The position numbers were made by a program, and so were the translations under genes. From Parvibaculum sp. (GTDB taxonomy: Bacteria; Pseudomonadota; Alphaproteobacteria; Parvibaculales; Parvibaculaceae): a stretch of DNA of 64,000 nt. The notes beneath the pieces are model-generated. The model was not told the origin of the DNA. It was given only the letters and a program-made list of their open reading frames with translations, and did not search any database. This document shows, piece by piece, positions 33,852 through 42,615 of this stretch. The stretch spans positions 191,951 through 255,950 of the forward strand of contig NZNS01000010.1 in the NCBI GenBank assembly GCA_002694985.1. Direction: 5' to 3'. Position 1 is the stretch's first letter, and each line of letters begins with the position of its first letter.

Positions 33852-34721
33852 CTAGGCTCCGGCTTCCTTCGCTACCTTTTCGAAGTCCGAGGCATCATGG
33901 CGTTCGGGCAACTGACTCGACTTCTCGCCCCAGACACGATTGACCATGCGGCCACGCTTCACGGCGGGCCGCTCGGAAACTTCATCCGCCCAGCGGTTCA
34001 CATTCTTGTATTCGTGAACGCTGAGAAATTCGGCGGCCTCATAGAGAACGCCTTTCGCAAGTGCGCCATACCAGGGCCAGATCGCAATGTCGGCAATGGT
34101 GTATTCGTCACCCGCGATGTAATGGCTTTCACCGAGGCGGCGATCCAGCACGTCGAGCTGGCGCTTTACTTCCATTGCGAAACGGTCGATCGCATATTCG
34201 ATCTTGAAGGGAGCATAGGCATAGAAGTGGCCGAAACCGCCGCCGAGATAAGGCGCGGAGCCCATCTGCCACATGAGCCAGGACCAGCACTCGGCGCGCT
34301 TCGTCAGTTCCTTCGGCTGAAAGGCCCCGCCGAATTTCTCCGAGAGATAGAGAAGGATCGCACCGCTTTCGAAAATACGGGTGGGCGGATTGGTGCTGTG
34401 GTCCATCAGGGCGGGGATCTTGGAATTGGGATTGACCGCGACAAAGCCCGAGCCGAACTGGTCGCCCTCGCCGATATTGATAAGCCAGGCGTCGTATTCC
34501 GCGTCCTTGTGGCCGAGCTCCAGAAGCTCTTCCAGCATTACCGTGACCTTGACGCCATTCGGCGTGGCCAGCGAATAAAGCTGAAAAGGATGTTTGCCGA
34601 CCGACAGTTCCTTTTCATGGGTCGGACCGGCGATGGGGCGATTGATGTTCGAGAAGCGGTTTTCGTTCCTGTCCTGGTTCCAGGTCCAGACCTTGGGCGG
34701 AACATAGGCTGTATCGGACAT
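33852..34721 (-). CDS. yghU: YghU-type glutathione S-transferase/disulfide-bond oxidoreductase
   Basis: A 289-residue Nu-class glutathione transferase. It matches the E. coli YghU layout: the N-terminal arm with NINRPIAGPTHEKEL and VGKHPFQLYSLATPNG, a thioredoxin-like domain (about 45-130) with NPNSKIPALMDH and IFESGAILLYLSEKFG, and an all-helical C-terminal domain (about 140-260) with YTIADIAIWPWYG. YghU binds two glutathiones and has organic peroxide and disulfide reductase activity. It is followed (upstream on this strand) by an OYE gene in the same direction, 45 bases away, a sensible pair for electrophile or peroxide defence. Confidence 0.93.
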   Translation of the reverse strand: MSDTAYVPPKVWTWNQDRNENRFSNINRPIAGPTHEKELSVGKHPFQLYSLATPNGVKVTVMLEELLELGHKDAEYDAWLINIGEGDQFGSGFVAVNPNSKIPALMDHSTNPPTRIFESGAILLYLSEKFGGAFQPKELTKRAECWSWLMWQMGSAPYLGGGFGHFYAYAPFKIEYAIDRFAMEVKRQLDVLDRRLGESHYIAGDEYTIADIAIWPWYGALAKGVLYEAAEFLSVHEYKNVNRWADEVSERPAVKRGRMVNRVWGEKSSQLPERHDASDFEKVAKEAGA

Positions 34722-34766
34722 GTGACGTCTCCCTGTTTTCGGATTTTCTCGCAGGCGTTTTCAGGA

Positions 34767-35858
34767 TCAGGCGGCTTCTTCGGCGACGAAGCCCTTCCAG
34801 CCGCGCATATAAGTGACGAAGGCGCTGCCGAGACCTTCGTCGCGCAAATGCTCTGCGGTGACGGGAAGCGCGGGTGAGACATAGGAGGGATCGGCGAGCA
34901 CCCTGCGCGGGAAATCGTGACGCAGGATCGCGGCACGCCCGATGACGGCAAAATCGCAGCCCGCATCGATGACGGCGGCGGCACCGGCCGCGCTCATGAT
35001 CTTGCCCGCAGCGCCGAGGCGAACCTCGCCACGCGGCAGATCGGTGAAATAGCTCATGAGCGAACGGCCCTGGAATTCCTCCTCGACGGGTTCCTTCGCC
35101 ACATCCCAGAGCGACATGTCGAGGAAGTCGATCTTCGCATCACGGAGAAGCTCCGTCGCGACATCGCGCACTTCGGCGAGCTTGAGACCGAAGCGCTCCG
35201 GCGAGAGGCGAATGCCCAACTGGAAATCGGGACGGCAGGCGGCGCGGATGCCTTCGACGATCTCGAAGGTGAGGCGGGCGCGATTTTCCAGCGAGCCGCC
35301 ATAACGGTCATTGCGACGGTTAAGCTCCGGCGAAAGGAACTGCGCGAGGAGATAGCCATGCGCGCCGTGGACCTCGACGCCGTCGAAGCCCGCCTTTTCC
35401 GCGCGCTTCGCCGCGGCGATGAAGGCATCGCGCGATGCCTCGACTTCCTCCAGCGTCATGGCGCGCGCACCCGTGTCCTTGTCGTCGGAGGGGCCGACCA
35501 CATCCGTCACGATGTCCTTTGGCGAACGGATACCGGCATGGTGGAGCTGGACGGAAGAGACCGAGCCTTCTGCCTTGATGGCGGAAGCCAGCCGCGTGAG
35601 GCCTTCGAGGTGTCTGTCGTCCCAGACGCCGAGCTGGCCGGGAAAGCCCTGCCCGCCTGCCTGCACATGCGCAGCGCAGGTCATTGTGAGGCCGAAACCT
35701 CCCTTGGCGCGCATGGTGAGCCAGCGAAACTCGTCGTCCGAGAGGCGGCCATCTTCATGGCTCTGGGTGTTGGTGAGCGGCGCGAGCATGAAGCGGTTCT
35801 GCCAGGCGGGGCCGTGAGCGAGCGAAAGCGGCTCGGCAAGCTTGTTCGTGTTCGGCAT
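34767..35858 (-). CDS. Old Yellow Enzyme family NADH:flavin oxidoreductase
   Basis: A 363-residue TIM-barrel FMN enzyme. Family landmarks are RFMLAPLTNTQSHEDGRLSD near the N terminus, VQLHHAGIRSP, FDGVEVHGAHGYLLAQFLSP and NRRNDRYGGSLENRARL with the Arg/Tyr region, and CDFAVIGRAAILRHDFP near the C terminus. It would reduce activated C=C bonds or nitro groups using NAD(P)H. The start at 35858 has a purine-rich GAGGAT site. Upstream in the gap a GGTTCC-N8-GGTTCC direct repeat (35892-35911 area) could be regulatory. It is likely cotranscribed with yghU. Confidence 0.9.
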   Translation of the reverse strand: MPNTNKLAEPLSLAHGPAWQNRFMLAPLTNTQSHEDGRLSDDEFRWLTMRAKGGFGLTMTCAAHVQAGGQGFPGQLGVWDDRHLEGLTRLASAIKAEGSVSSVQLHHAGIRSPKDIVTDVVGPSDDKDTGARAMTLEEVEASRDAFIAAAKRAEKAGFDGVEVHGAHGYLLAQFLSPELNRRNDRYGGSLENRARLTFEIVEGIRAACRPDFQLGIRLSPERFGLKLAEVRDVATELLRDAKIDFLDMSLWDVAKEPVEEEFQGRSLMSYFTDLPRGEVRLGAAGKIMSAAGAAAVIDAGCDFAVIGRAAILRHDFPRRVLADPSYVSPALPVTAEHLRDEGLGSAFVTYMRGWKGFVAEEAA

Positions 35859-36053
35859 CGGAGATCCTCGAAGGCAAAAAAATGGCGACTGGTTCCTATA
35901 TAGAGGTTCCACGACACTTATTCACCCAGGAGAATTTTTCCGTTTTTTGAATGGAAAATTGCCATCCTTCGCCGGGCGCGAAGGCAGGGCAATCTGCATG
36001 AGGGGCTGGAGGGGCGCGCCCTGCCCCCATGCCTGCAATGAGGGACCCATGAG

Positions 36054-36175
36054 GGCCGGACCGGGGCCGGACCGGAGCCGGATCGGGCAGGCCGAGGTTT
36101 ATTCCGCAGGCTGATAATGCGCGATGACGCAGACCCCGCGGAGGACCACCCCGTGACGCGGAAGCGGAAGCGGAA
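36054..36175. repeat. short tandem repeats in the OYE-cheR gap
   Basis: The 340-base stretch 35859-36198 has no convincing gene. It holds GGCCGGACCGGG, GGCCGGACCGGA and a third decayed unit in tandem (36054-36089), and three copies of GCGGAA (36158-36175). The rest shows nothing I recognise; the part next to 35858 should hold the OYE promoter. Confidence 0.6.
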
Positions 36176-36198
36176 GCTGCTGCAAAAGCGGGGCCGGA

Positions 36199-37017
36199 TT
36201 ATCGGGCTAGGCCGAAAAGGCCTCTTTCTCCCGTGAGTACCCGAAACGCATCCGAAATACCGACAACCGTTTCCGCCCCGCCGAGGCAGAGATAGCCCCA
36301 GGGGCGCATGATCTTCGAGAGGCCGGTGAAGACGCGCTTTCGTGTCGCCTCGTCGAAATAGATGAGGACATTGCGGCAGAAGATGACGTCAAAAGACCCC
36401 ATGCCGCTCGTGTAGGGATCGTCCAGCAGATTGTAGTTCCGGAAGTCCACCATCTCTCGCAACTCGTCCTTCACGCGCCAACCGTCGCTTTCGGGCACAA
36501 AATATTTGCGAAGCATATAATCGGGGAGGCCGCGCGACACCTCGAAAAGCGAGTACCGACCCGCCTCCGCCCTTGCGAGCATCCCGTCCGAAATATCGGT
36601 CGCGACGATTTCCACCTGCCAGCCGTCTAGGACGGAGCCCATCTCGGCCAGGGTCATCGCAAGCGAATAAGGTTCCTGCCCGCTCGAACAGGCGGCACTC
36701 CATATACGGATGCGCCGAGAGGCCTTTGTCTTTTCCATCACATCCGGCATGAGGCTCTTGCTCAGACGTTCGAACGGCCAGGCGTCTCGAAAGAACAGCG
36801 TCTCGTTGGTCGTCATGGCGTCGATGATCTGCTTCAGCAGAACCTCATTTCGCGTCCGGCGAATTTCGCCGATGAAACTGCTGACGCTATCGAGACCGCT
36901 GCGGCGCGCGAGCGGCGCAAGCCGGCTTTCGATGAGATAGCCCTTCTCGGGCGTGACCACTAGGCCGGCCCGATCGTAAAGAACCTGCTTCAGATAATCG
37001 AATTCGGTATTGTTCAT
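36199..37017 (-). CDS. cheR: chemotaxis methyltransferase CheR
   Basis: A 272-residue CheR. The helical N-terminal domain (about 1-75) is followed by the SAM-binding domain with RIWSAACSSGQEPYSLAM, the acidic VEIVATDISDGML, and FDVIFCRNVLIYFDEATRK. It methylates glutamates of chemoreceptors and works against CheB for adaptation. The start overlaps the cheB stop (ATGA), so they are translationally coupled. It is the last gene of the che operon. The C terminus has no pentapeptide-binding TPR extension. Confidence 0.94.
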   Translation of the reverse strand: MNNTEFDYLKQVLYDRAGLVVTPEKGYLIESRLAPLARRSGLDSVSSFIGEIRRTRNEVLLKQIIDAMTTNETLFFRDAWPFERLSKSLMPDVMEKTKASRRIRIWSAACSSGQEPYSLAMTLAEMGSVLDGWQVEIVATDISDGMLARAEAGRYSLFEVSRGLPDYMLRKYFVPESDGWRVKDELREMVDFRNYNLLDDPYTSGMGSFDVIFCRNVLIYFDEATRKRVFTGLSKIMRPWGYLCLGGAETVVGISDAFRVLTGERGLFGLAR

Positions 37018-38117
37018 TTCGCTTCTCCCCCCGCGATACGAAAGATCGCCGGACCTATCAGTTGCAACGGCAGAATTTCCTCGCAGATGCCCGCCTGCGC
37101 GACCGCACCGGGCATCCCCCATACAACGCTGCTCGCGCGATCCTGCGCGAGCACACGCCCCCCTTCTTCAATCGCTGCCTCCGCCCCCTTGAGGCCATCG
37201 CACCCCATGCCCGTCAAGATCACGACGAGCAGACGTTCCTTGAAGTTCTTCGCAAGACTGCGCAGCATCGGGTCCACTGCAGGCTTGCAGGAATTTTCCG
37301 GCGGACCGTCGTCGAGCCGGATGATCGTTCCGCCCGCCGCGCGGCGTTCCACCAGCATGTGCTTGCCGCCCGGCGCGATATAGATGTGGCCGGGCTTGAG
37401 CGGTTCGCCGTCGCGCGCCTCCGTGGCGGAGCGGCCGGAATATCGCGTCATATGCTCCGCGAGAAGGCCCGTGAATGTGGCCGGCATGTGCTGCGTCACC
37501 ATGATCGGCTGGGTGAGCCGCGAGTCGATATCCCTCAGTACCTCGGCCAGCGCCTGCGGACCGCCAGTCGAAGAACCGATGGCGATGACCTCGGGCCGGG
37601 CCAGCTTGCGCGCGAGCTTGCGTGGCGGCGATGGCGCCGGGACGGCAGCGGGTGCGGGCCTTGCGGGAACCGTCTTCGCGTCGCGCGCGCCATGTTCACG
37701 CACCTTGCTCACGAGTTCGGCCCGGAAACTTTCCGCGCCCCCCAGCCCCGCTTTCGGCTTGGCCACATAATCCGCCGCGCCCATCGTCATCGTCTTCAGC
37801 GATATGTCCGCGTCGCGCTGGCTTGCCGACGACACCATGATGACCTTCACGCCCGGCCTCAGTTCCAGCAGGCGGGGAAGTGCTGCGAGCCCGTCGAGCT
37901 CCGGCATCTCGATATCGAGCACGACAACATCGACTTCGTGATTGCCGATCGCCTTCAGCGCCATGAGCCCGTTCGGTACGGAGGAGACGACCTCGATACC
38001 TTCTTCCCCGTCGAGGGTGCGGGTAACGATGCCGCGCGCAATTGCGGAATCATCAACGACCATCACCCGGCAAGGGTTTTCCTCTTCGTTGTTTTCTCTC
38101 TCCGAGCTGCTTTTCAT
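37014..38117 (-). CDS. cheB: chemotaxis methylesterase/glutaminase CheB
   Basis: A 367-residue CheB. A receiver domain (about 15-135; phosphoacceptor Asp68 in VVVLDIEMPELDG) is joined by a linker to the methylesterase domain, with Ser in GSSTGGPQAL, His in VTQHMPATFTG and Asp in ILTGMGCDGL forming the catalytic triad. It removes receptor methyl groups once phosphorylated by CheA. It lies six bases after the cheZ-like gene and overlaps cheR. Confidence 0.95.
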   Translation of the reverse strand: MKSSSERENNEEENPCRVMVVDDSAIARGIVTRTLDGEEGIEVVSSVPNGLMALKAIGNHEVDVVVLDIEMPELDGLAALPRLLELRPGVKVIMVSSASQRDADISLKTMTMGAADYVAKPKAGLGGAESFRAELVSKVREHGARDAKTVPARPAPAAVPAPSPPRKLARKLARPEVIAIGSSTGGPQALAEVLRDIDSRLTQPIMVTQHMPATFTGLLAEHMTRYSGRSATEARDGEPLKPGHIYIAPGGKHMLVERRAAGGTIIRLDDGPPENSCKPAVDPMLRSLAKNFKERLLVVILTGMGCDGLKGAEAAIEEGGRVLAQDRASSVVWGMPGAVAQAGICEEILPLQLIGPAIFRIAGGEAK

Positions 38118-38123
38118 TTGCGC

Positions 38124-38636
38124 CTATCGCTTTCCCTTGCCACCTGCGAGGAGCCGGTCAACCGCGCCCTGCTCCATAGCCGCGCCGGGAAGCGCAGGTC
38201 CGTTGAGAAGGCCCTCGTCCTCTTGCAGGGGAGGTGCCGGTTGCGCCTCCTGCCCTTCGGCCAGTTTCGCGAGCGTGCTCTCGATTTCGGCGAGCGTTTC
38301 GTTCACCTGCGACATGCGCTGGCCGACCATGTCCTGAAAACAGCAGGCTTCCATGATCTCGTCGCACCCCGCAGCAACCTTCTCCCCGGCGGACGCAGCA
38401 TCCGAAAAGTCGATCTCCGACATTCCCTCGACCGCTGTCAGGATGCGGTCGACGGCTGCTTCCATCTCCTTGACGGCCACCTTCTGCTCGCTCACGGCTC
38501 TTTGCAGCTTGTGTGTGCGGAATGACGGCTCGAGCAGCGCCTCGAGATGCTTGCGCCCGTGCAACATGGTCCGGCACATGTCGATGCACTCGTTGGTCAA
38601 GCGTTCGATGCGTTCGAGTTTTCCCTCCCCCGCCAT
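38124..38636 (-). CDS. CheZ-like CheY-P phosphatase
   Basis: A 170-residue, mostly helical protein. The segment EACCFQDMVGQRMSQVNETL contains Asp102 and Gln106, with the spacing of the CheZ catalytic pair (Asp143 and Gln147 in E. coli, in FQDLTGQ). The protein is shorter than E. coli CheZ (214 residues) and ends with a Pro/Glu-rich linker and a basic tail (ALPGAAMEQGAVDRLLAGG), the place where CheZ proteins carry a CheY-binding peptide. Location directly after cheY supports a phosphatase that ends CheY signalling. It overlaps cheY by one base. Confidence 0.75.
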   Translation of the reverse strand: MAGEGKLERIERLTNECIDMCRTMLHGRKHLEALLEPSFRTHKLQRAVSEQKVAVKEMEAAVDRILTAVEGMSEIDFSDAASAGEKVAAGCDEIMEACCFQDMVGQRMSQVNETLAEIESTLAKLAEGQEAQPAPPLQEDEGLLNGPALPGAAMEQGAVDRLLAGGKGKR

Positions 38637-39022
38637 CAGAAGTCCCCCAGTACCGTCTTCAGCTTTGCCTTCAGCACCTCGGCGCTGAACGGCTTGATGA
38701 TGTAGTTGTTGACACCTGCCTGGCGGGCGGCAATCACGTTTTCAACCTTGGACTCGGCGGTGACCATGACGAAAGGGAGCGCCTTCAACCCGTCATCCGT
38801 ACGGACCTTCTGCAGCAGCTCGTATCCCGTCATCGGCTGCATGTTCCAGTCGGAGATGACAAGCCCGTATTTCCTGCTCTTGAGCTTCGTCAGGGCGTCC
38901 GTTCCGTCGGTCGCCTCGTCGATCTCAGTGAAGCCCAGCTTGTTGAGCAAATTCCTCACGATGCGGAGCATCGTCTTGTAGTCATCCACGATCAGGATCG
39001 GCATTTTCATGTCGACGGCCAT
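38636..39022 (-). CDS. cheY: chemotaxis response regulator CheY
   Basis: A single receiver domain of 128 residues: Asp13/Asp14 acidic pair, phosphoacceptor Asp58 in LVISDWNMQPMTG, Thr88 in MVTAE and Lys110 in IIKPF. This DWNM-MTG and TAE pattern is that of flagellar-switch CheY proteins. The start has a GGAGG site 7 bases upstream. It is phosphorylated by CheA and probably reset by the CheZ-like protein next to it. Confidence 0.95.
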   Translation of the reverse strand: MAVDMKMPILIVDDYKTMLRIVRNLLNKLGFTEIDEATDGTDALTKLKSRKYGLVISDWNMQPMTGYELLQKVRTDDGLKALPFVMVTAESKVENVIAARQAGVNNYIIKPFSAEVLKAKLKTVLGDF

Positions 39023-39036
39023 AGATTTATCCTCCG

Positions 39037-39531
39037 TTATGCTGCGTGAACCGCGTCGACGCCAATCGCGCTGAGTACGCTGGTGACGCTCAAGACCAGC
39101 AAAAGCCGGTCTTCAAGCCGGTAAATTCCCTGGGAGACTTCGCGCCAGCGCTCATCAAGCGTCGCGGGCACGCTCTGGCGCTCCGACACCGGCAGGCTGA
39201 GCACCTCCCCCACTTCATCGACGAGGAGGCTGAACGGCTCATCGTCATGCTCAACCACAACAGCCATCGCGCGTTCGACGAAGCCGTCCGCGGGCAGGCC
39301 CAGCCTCGTTCGCATGTCGATCGCCGTTACGATACGCCCGCGCAGGTTGAGCGAGCCCGCGATTTCCACGGAAGCGAGCGGAATACGCGTGATGATCTGG
39401 GGACTGAGCACATCGCGGACATTGAGGACCGGGATGCCGAAAGTCTGCCCGGCAACCTTCATCGTCACATAGTCTTCGGTCGACGTCTCCGAACCCTCGG
39501 CGGGTGCTGTCATATTGGGGGACGTGTTCAT
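39037..39531 (-). CDS. cheW: chemotaxis coupling protein CheW
   Basis: A 164-residue CheW. After a 20-residue polar leader it has VTMKVAGQTFGIPVLNVRDVL, SLNLRGRIVTAIDMRTRLGL and FSLLVDEVGEVLSLP, the SH3-like subdomains that bridge receptors and CheA. It starts in the end of cheA (ATGA overlap) and precedes cheY by 14 bases. Confidence 0.95.
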   Translation of the reverse strand: MNTSPNMTAPAEGSETSTEDYVTMKVAGQTFGIPVLNVRDVLSPQIITRIPLASVEIAGSLNLRGRIVTAIDMRTRLGLPADGFVERAMAVVVEHDDEPFSLLVDEVGEVLSLPVSERQSVPATLDERWREVSQGIYRLEDRLLLVLSVTSVLSAIGVDAVHAA

Positions 39532-42497
39532 GCGCTGGCCTCCCGGGGCATTTCGGCAGTGGATGTACGCGAAAGAACATTGAGCAACGCCTTGGGGTCG
39601 AGCTTGGTCACGTAATCCGTGAAACCCGCCTCCATGCCGCGCTCTATGTCCCTGGAGTTTGCGTGCGAGGAAAGGGCAACGATGGGCACATCGCTCAACC
39701 TTTTATCGGCACGAAGCTGTCGCACCAGGTCGAAGCCGGAAAGTCCCGGCATTTCGATATCGGACACGATGACGTCAAAGGACGCACCGTCCTTGCAGAG
39801 CGAGATCGCCGCTTCCGCATGCTCCGCAACGGTCACGGAGTAACCGGCGATGGTGAGCATCGGGATCAGGAGATTGCGGAAGAAGGCGCTATCCTCGACG
39901 AGCAATACATGCCGTTCGCCCTCGTTCCCGAAAGGGCTTTCGGTTTTGACATCAAACCAGTCGGCATCGCTCTGCCGGAGATAATGAACCGTATCGATGA
40001 TGTCGGTTGCATTGCCGGCGATGATTGCGCTGCCGAGAATGCCCGGCCTGGCGCCGCCCGCGAGGTGAAGATCCAGCGGTGCTTCGACGATATCGACGAC
40101 ACGATCGACGACGAGACCAAGCATGCGGTCCTCATCCACGAAGACGAGGATCGGCTTCTTGCCTTGCCGCTCCGCGGGTTTTCCGTCGAGATCGATGAGC
40201 GGCATCAGGCCGCCGCGATACTGCAATACCGTGCGCGATCCGGCCTTTTCGGCGGTGGCGAGATCCTTTTCCTCGAGACGTGCGACGAGAGAAAGAGGCA
40301 CGGCCTTGGGACCACCATCGCGGGCTTCGAAGACGAGCATCGAGATTGCCTCGTTCCGCTGGACGCCGCCGCCCCCGGCCTTGGCGGTGAGAGCCGCAGC
40401 TTCCGCATGGGGAGAGGAGGAGACGGCGGAGGCAAGTCCGTTCGGGTCGAGAATCATGATCACGCGCCCGTCGCCCAGGATTGTCGTGCCGGAGAAACAG
40501 GAAATATGACGCATGCAACGCGATACGGGCTTCACGACGATCTCTTCGGTGTCGAATACCCTGTCGACGATAATGCCGAAGACGAAGGCCCCAACCTGCG
40601 AGACAACGACATAGGTGCTGTCCGACGGGTCACGCTCTTGCGGCCCGGTCTCATCTGAATCCGGTGAGTCCGGCGAATCCGGAAGGCCGAGGATTTCGCT
40701 CAGGGAAACGAGAGGCAGCAACCGGTCGCGCAGGCGATAAACCGGTCGGCCATTGATGTTTTCGAGCCCCTTGGTCGCCGCCCGGTTGATGCGCACGAGT
40801 TCAACGACGCTGTTCTGCGGCAAAGCGAAACGCTCGCCCTCGCATTCGACGATGAGGGCGGAGACAATCGCAAGCGTCAGCGGAATCTTGATAACGAAGC
40901 GCGAGCCAATGCCTTCCGTCGAGTGGAACTCGATGATGCCGCCGATCTTCTCGATATTGTTGCGGACGACATCCATGCCGACGCCACGGCCGGACACGCT
41001 CGTCACCGCCGCTGCCGTCGAGAAGCCGGGCCTGAATATGAACTGCTGAATCTGCTGCTCACTCATGCCATCGAGCTGCGATTCCGTTGCCAGACCGTTC
41101 GCCACGACCTTTTCGCGGATGCGGGACGTGGGAAGACCTCGTCCGTCATCGGAGATGATGACGACGATGTGACCGCCTTCGTGCCGTGCGGCAAGTTCTA
41201 TGGTGCCGTATTCGGGCTTGCCGGCTGCGACGCGCTCATGCGGCATCTCGATGCCGTGGTCAGCGGAATTGCGCACCATGTGTGTCAGCGGATCGCGGAT
41301 CGACTCGAGTATCTGACGATCGAGCTCCGTGTCGGCGCCCGTCATCGTCAGTTCGATCTTCTTGCCAAGTTCCTGCGACAGATCGCGAACGAGACGAGGC
41401 AGCTTTCCCCAGGCGTTTCCGATGGGCTGCATGCGCGTCATCATCACGCTTTCCTGCAGCTCGGTGGTGACCTGATTCAAGCGCTGCAACGGCGCGGCGA
41501 ACGGCGTTTCCTCATGACTGCGCATGATCTGGAGAAGCTGGTTGCGCGTCAGAACGAGCTCGCTGACCAGCGTCATGAGGTCTTCCAGCACGTTTATGTT
41601 GACGCGAAGTGTCTGGTTTTGTCCGTGTGCAGCGTCGTGTTTTTCAGTAACGGCCTGCGGCTTCTCCGCGGCGGCGGGTTTCTCGGGCGGCAGCACTTCG
41701 GCCCGCATCTCCGGCTCGGGTACTTCACCGCGATGCAGATGCGCGAGCAGCGAAACAACGTCGTCGTCTTCCACCCCCAGCGTGCGGAAAGCGGTTCCCA
41801 GTTCCACTTCGAGGAGTGCGATGTCCTCTTTCGTCCAGCCATTCTCCTTCAGGCAGGTCAGCACGTCGGCAATGTCGATGCCCGGCGTTTTTTCGAGAGC
41901 GACCTCGAAGCCTTTGGCGAGCGCGAATTGCAGCTTCAGCATTTCCGGCTCAAGGGTGGCTCCTTCTTCCGACTTCGCGATGAACCCCGCACAGGCGAGC
42001 TCGCAAGCCGTGTCGATACCGGAGGCGCCCCCAGCGCGCTCGAAAAGCGAGCCTTTCCTGCCAGGCGCTTCCTCCTTCTGTTCATTGTGCGCCGCTTTTG
42101 CGGGAGCCGCCGCCTCACCGCTCGCAATTGCCCGCAACGCCGCGATGATTTCGCGGTCTTCGCCCTCCGGCTCCACGCCTGTCTCGCCAAGCAGGCCGAC
42201 AAGCTCCTTGATGCGGTCGAGCGCGATCAGCACCTGGGATATGACGTCATGCGAGACGGAAAGCTCGCCATCACGGACCCGGCCAAGTACATCCTCCGCC
42301 GCATGCGCCACGGCTTCGAGCCGGGGAAGCCCCAGGAAACCGCAGGTGCCCTTGATCGTATGCATCACACGGAAAATGCTGCCCAGAAGCGCCGGATCAC
42401 CGGGACGCTGCTCCAGCTCTACGATCTCGCTATCCAGCAGATCGAGAGATTCACTGGTTTCCGCAAGAAAATCCTTCAGAAGATCGTCCATCTTCAA
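39528..42497 (-). CDS. cheA: chemotaxis histidine kinase CheA with extra CheW-like and receiver domains
   Basis: A 989-residue hybrid CheA. The N-terminal HPt domain carries the phosphorylated His46 in FRVMHTIKGTCGFLGL. A low-similarity linker (about 130-290) leads to the dimerisation and ATPase domains, with HMVRNSADHGIE (N box), ISDDGRGLPTSRI and GRGVGMDVVRNNIEKIGG (G boxes). It then has a CheW-like domain (about 590-700), a second CheW-like region (about 720-850) and a C-terminal receiver (about 865-980, with Asp in FDVIVSDIEMPGLSG). E. coli CheA (654 residues) lacks the second CheW-like region and the receiver. The receiver may act as a phosphate sink or feedback device. It is the first gene of the che operon. 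Confidence 0.93.
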   Translation of the reverse strand: MKMDDLLKDFLAETSESLDLLDSEIVELEQRPGDPALLGSIFRVMHTIKGTCGFLGLPRLEAVAHAAEDVLGRVRDGELSVSHDVISQVLIALDRIKELVGLLGETGVEPEGEDREIIAALRAIASGEAAAPAKAAHNEQKEEAPGRKGSLFERAGGASGIDTACELACAGFIAKSEEGATLEPEMLKLQFALAKGFEVALEKTPGIDIADVLTCLKENGWTKEDIALLEVELGTAFRTLGVEDDDVVSLLAHLHRGEVPEPEMRAEVLPPEKPAAAEKPQAVTEKHDAAHGQNQTLRVNINVLEDLMTLVSELVLTRNQLLQIMRSHEETPFAAPLQRLNQVTTELQESVMMTRMQPIGNAWGKLPRLVRDLSQELGKKIELTMTGADTELDRQILESIRDPLTHMVRNSADHGIEMPHERVAAGKPEYGTIELAARHEGGHIVVIISDDGRGLPTSRIREKVVANGLATESQLDGMSEQQIQQFIFRPGFSTAAAVTSVSGRGVGMDVVRNNIEKIGGIIEFHSTEGIGSRFVIKIPLTLAIVSALIVECEGERFALPQNSVVELVRINRAATKGLENINGRPVYRLRDRLLPLVSLSEILGLPDSPDSPDSDETGPQERDPSDSTYVVVSQVGAFVFGIIVDRVFDTEEIVVKPVSRCMRHISCFSGTTILGDGRVIMILDPNGLASAVSSSPHAEAAALTAKAGGGGVQRNEAISMLVFEARDGGPKAVPLSLVARLEEKDLATAEKAGSRTVLQYRGGLMPLIDLDGKPAERQGKKPILVFVDEDRMLGLVVDRVVDIVEAPLDLHLAGGARPGILGSAIIAGNATDIIDTVHYLRQSDADWFDVKTESPFGNEGERHVLLVEDSAFFRNLLIPMLTIAGYSVTVAEHAEAAISLCKDGASFDVIVSDIEMPGLSGFDLVRQLRADKRLSDVPIVALSSHANSRDIERGMEAGFTDYVTKLDPKALLNVLSRTSTAEMPREASA

Positions 42498-42615
42498 TAG
42501 CCCGTTTCTCTATTTGTACAAGAAACAGACTATTTTTATTTTTATAACTATAGGTAAAGATCGATATTTTTATATTATTATTTCATCAATACTTAGAGAT
42601 GAATTGTGTTTTGAG
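42498..42615 (-). promoter_or_regulatory. AT-rich leader and probable promoter region of the che operon
   Basis: A 118-base stretch far richer in A and T than its surroundings, especially 42530-42600. On the minus strand TTGATG followed after 17 bases by TATCGA is one promoter option, but several AT hexamers compete, so no single -10/-35 pair is claimed. It separates cheA from the kinase gene upstream. Confidence 0.4.

Noticed and set aside
40923..42500. A 525-codon open frame on the plus strand over cheA
   Set aside because: Antisense to the conserved CheA kinase core; composition is that of a mirrored gene.
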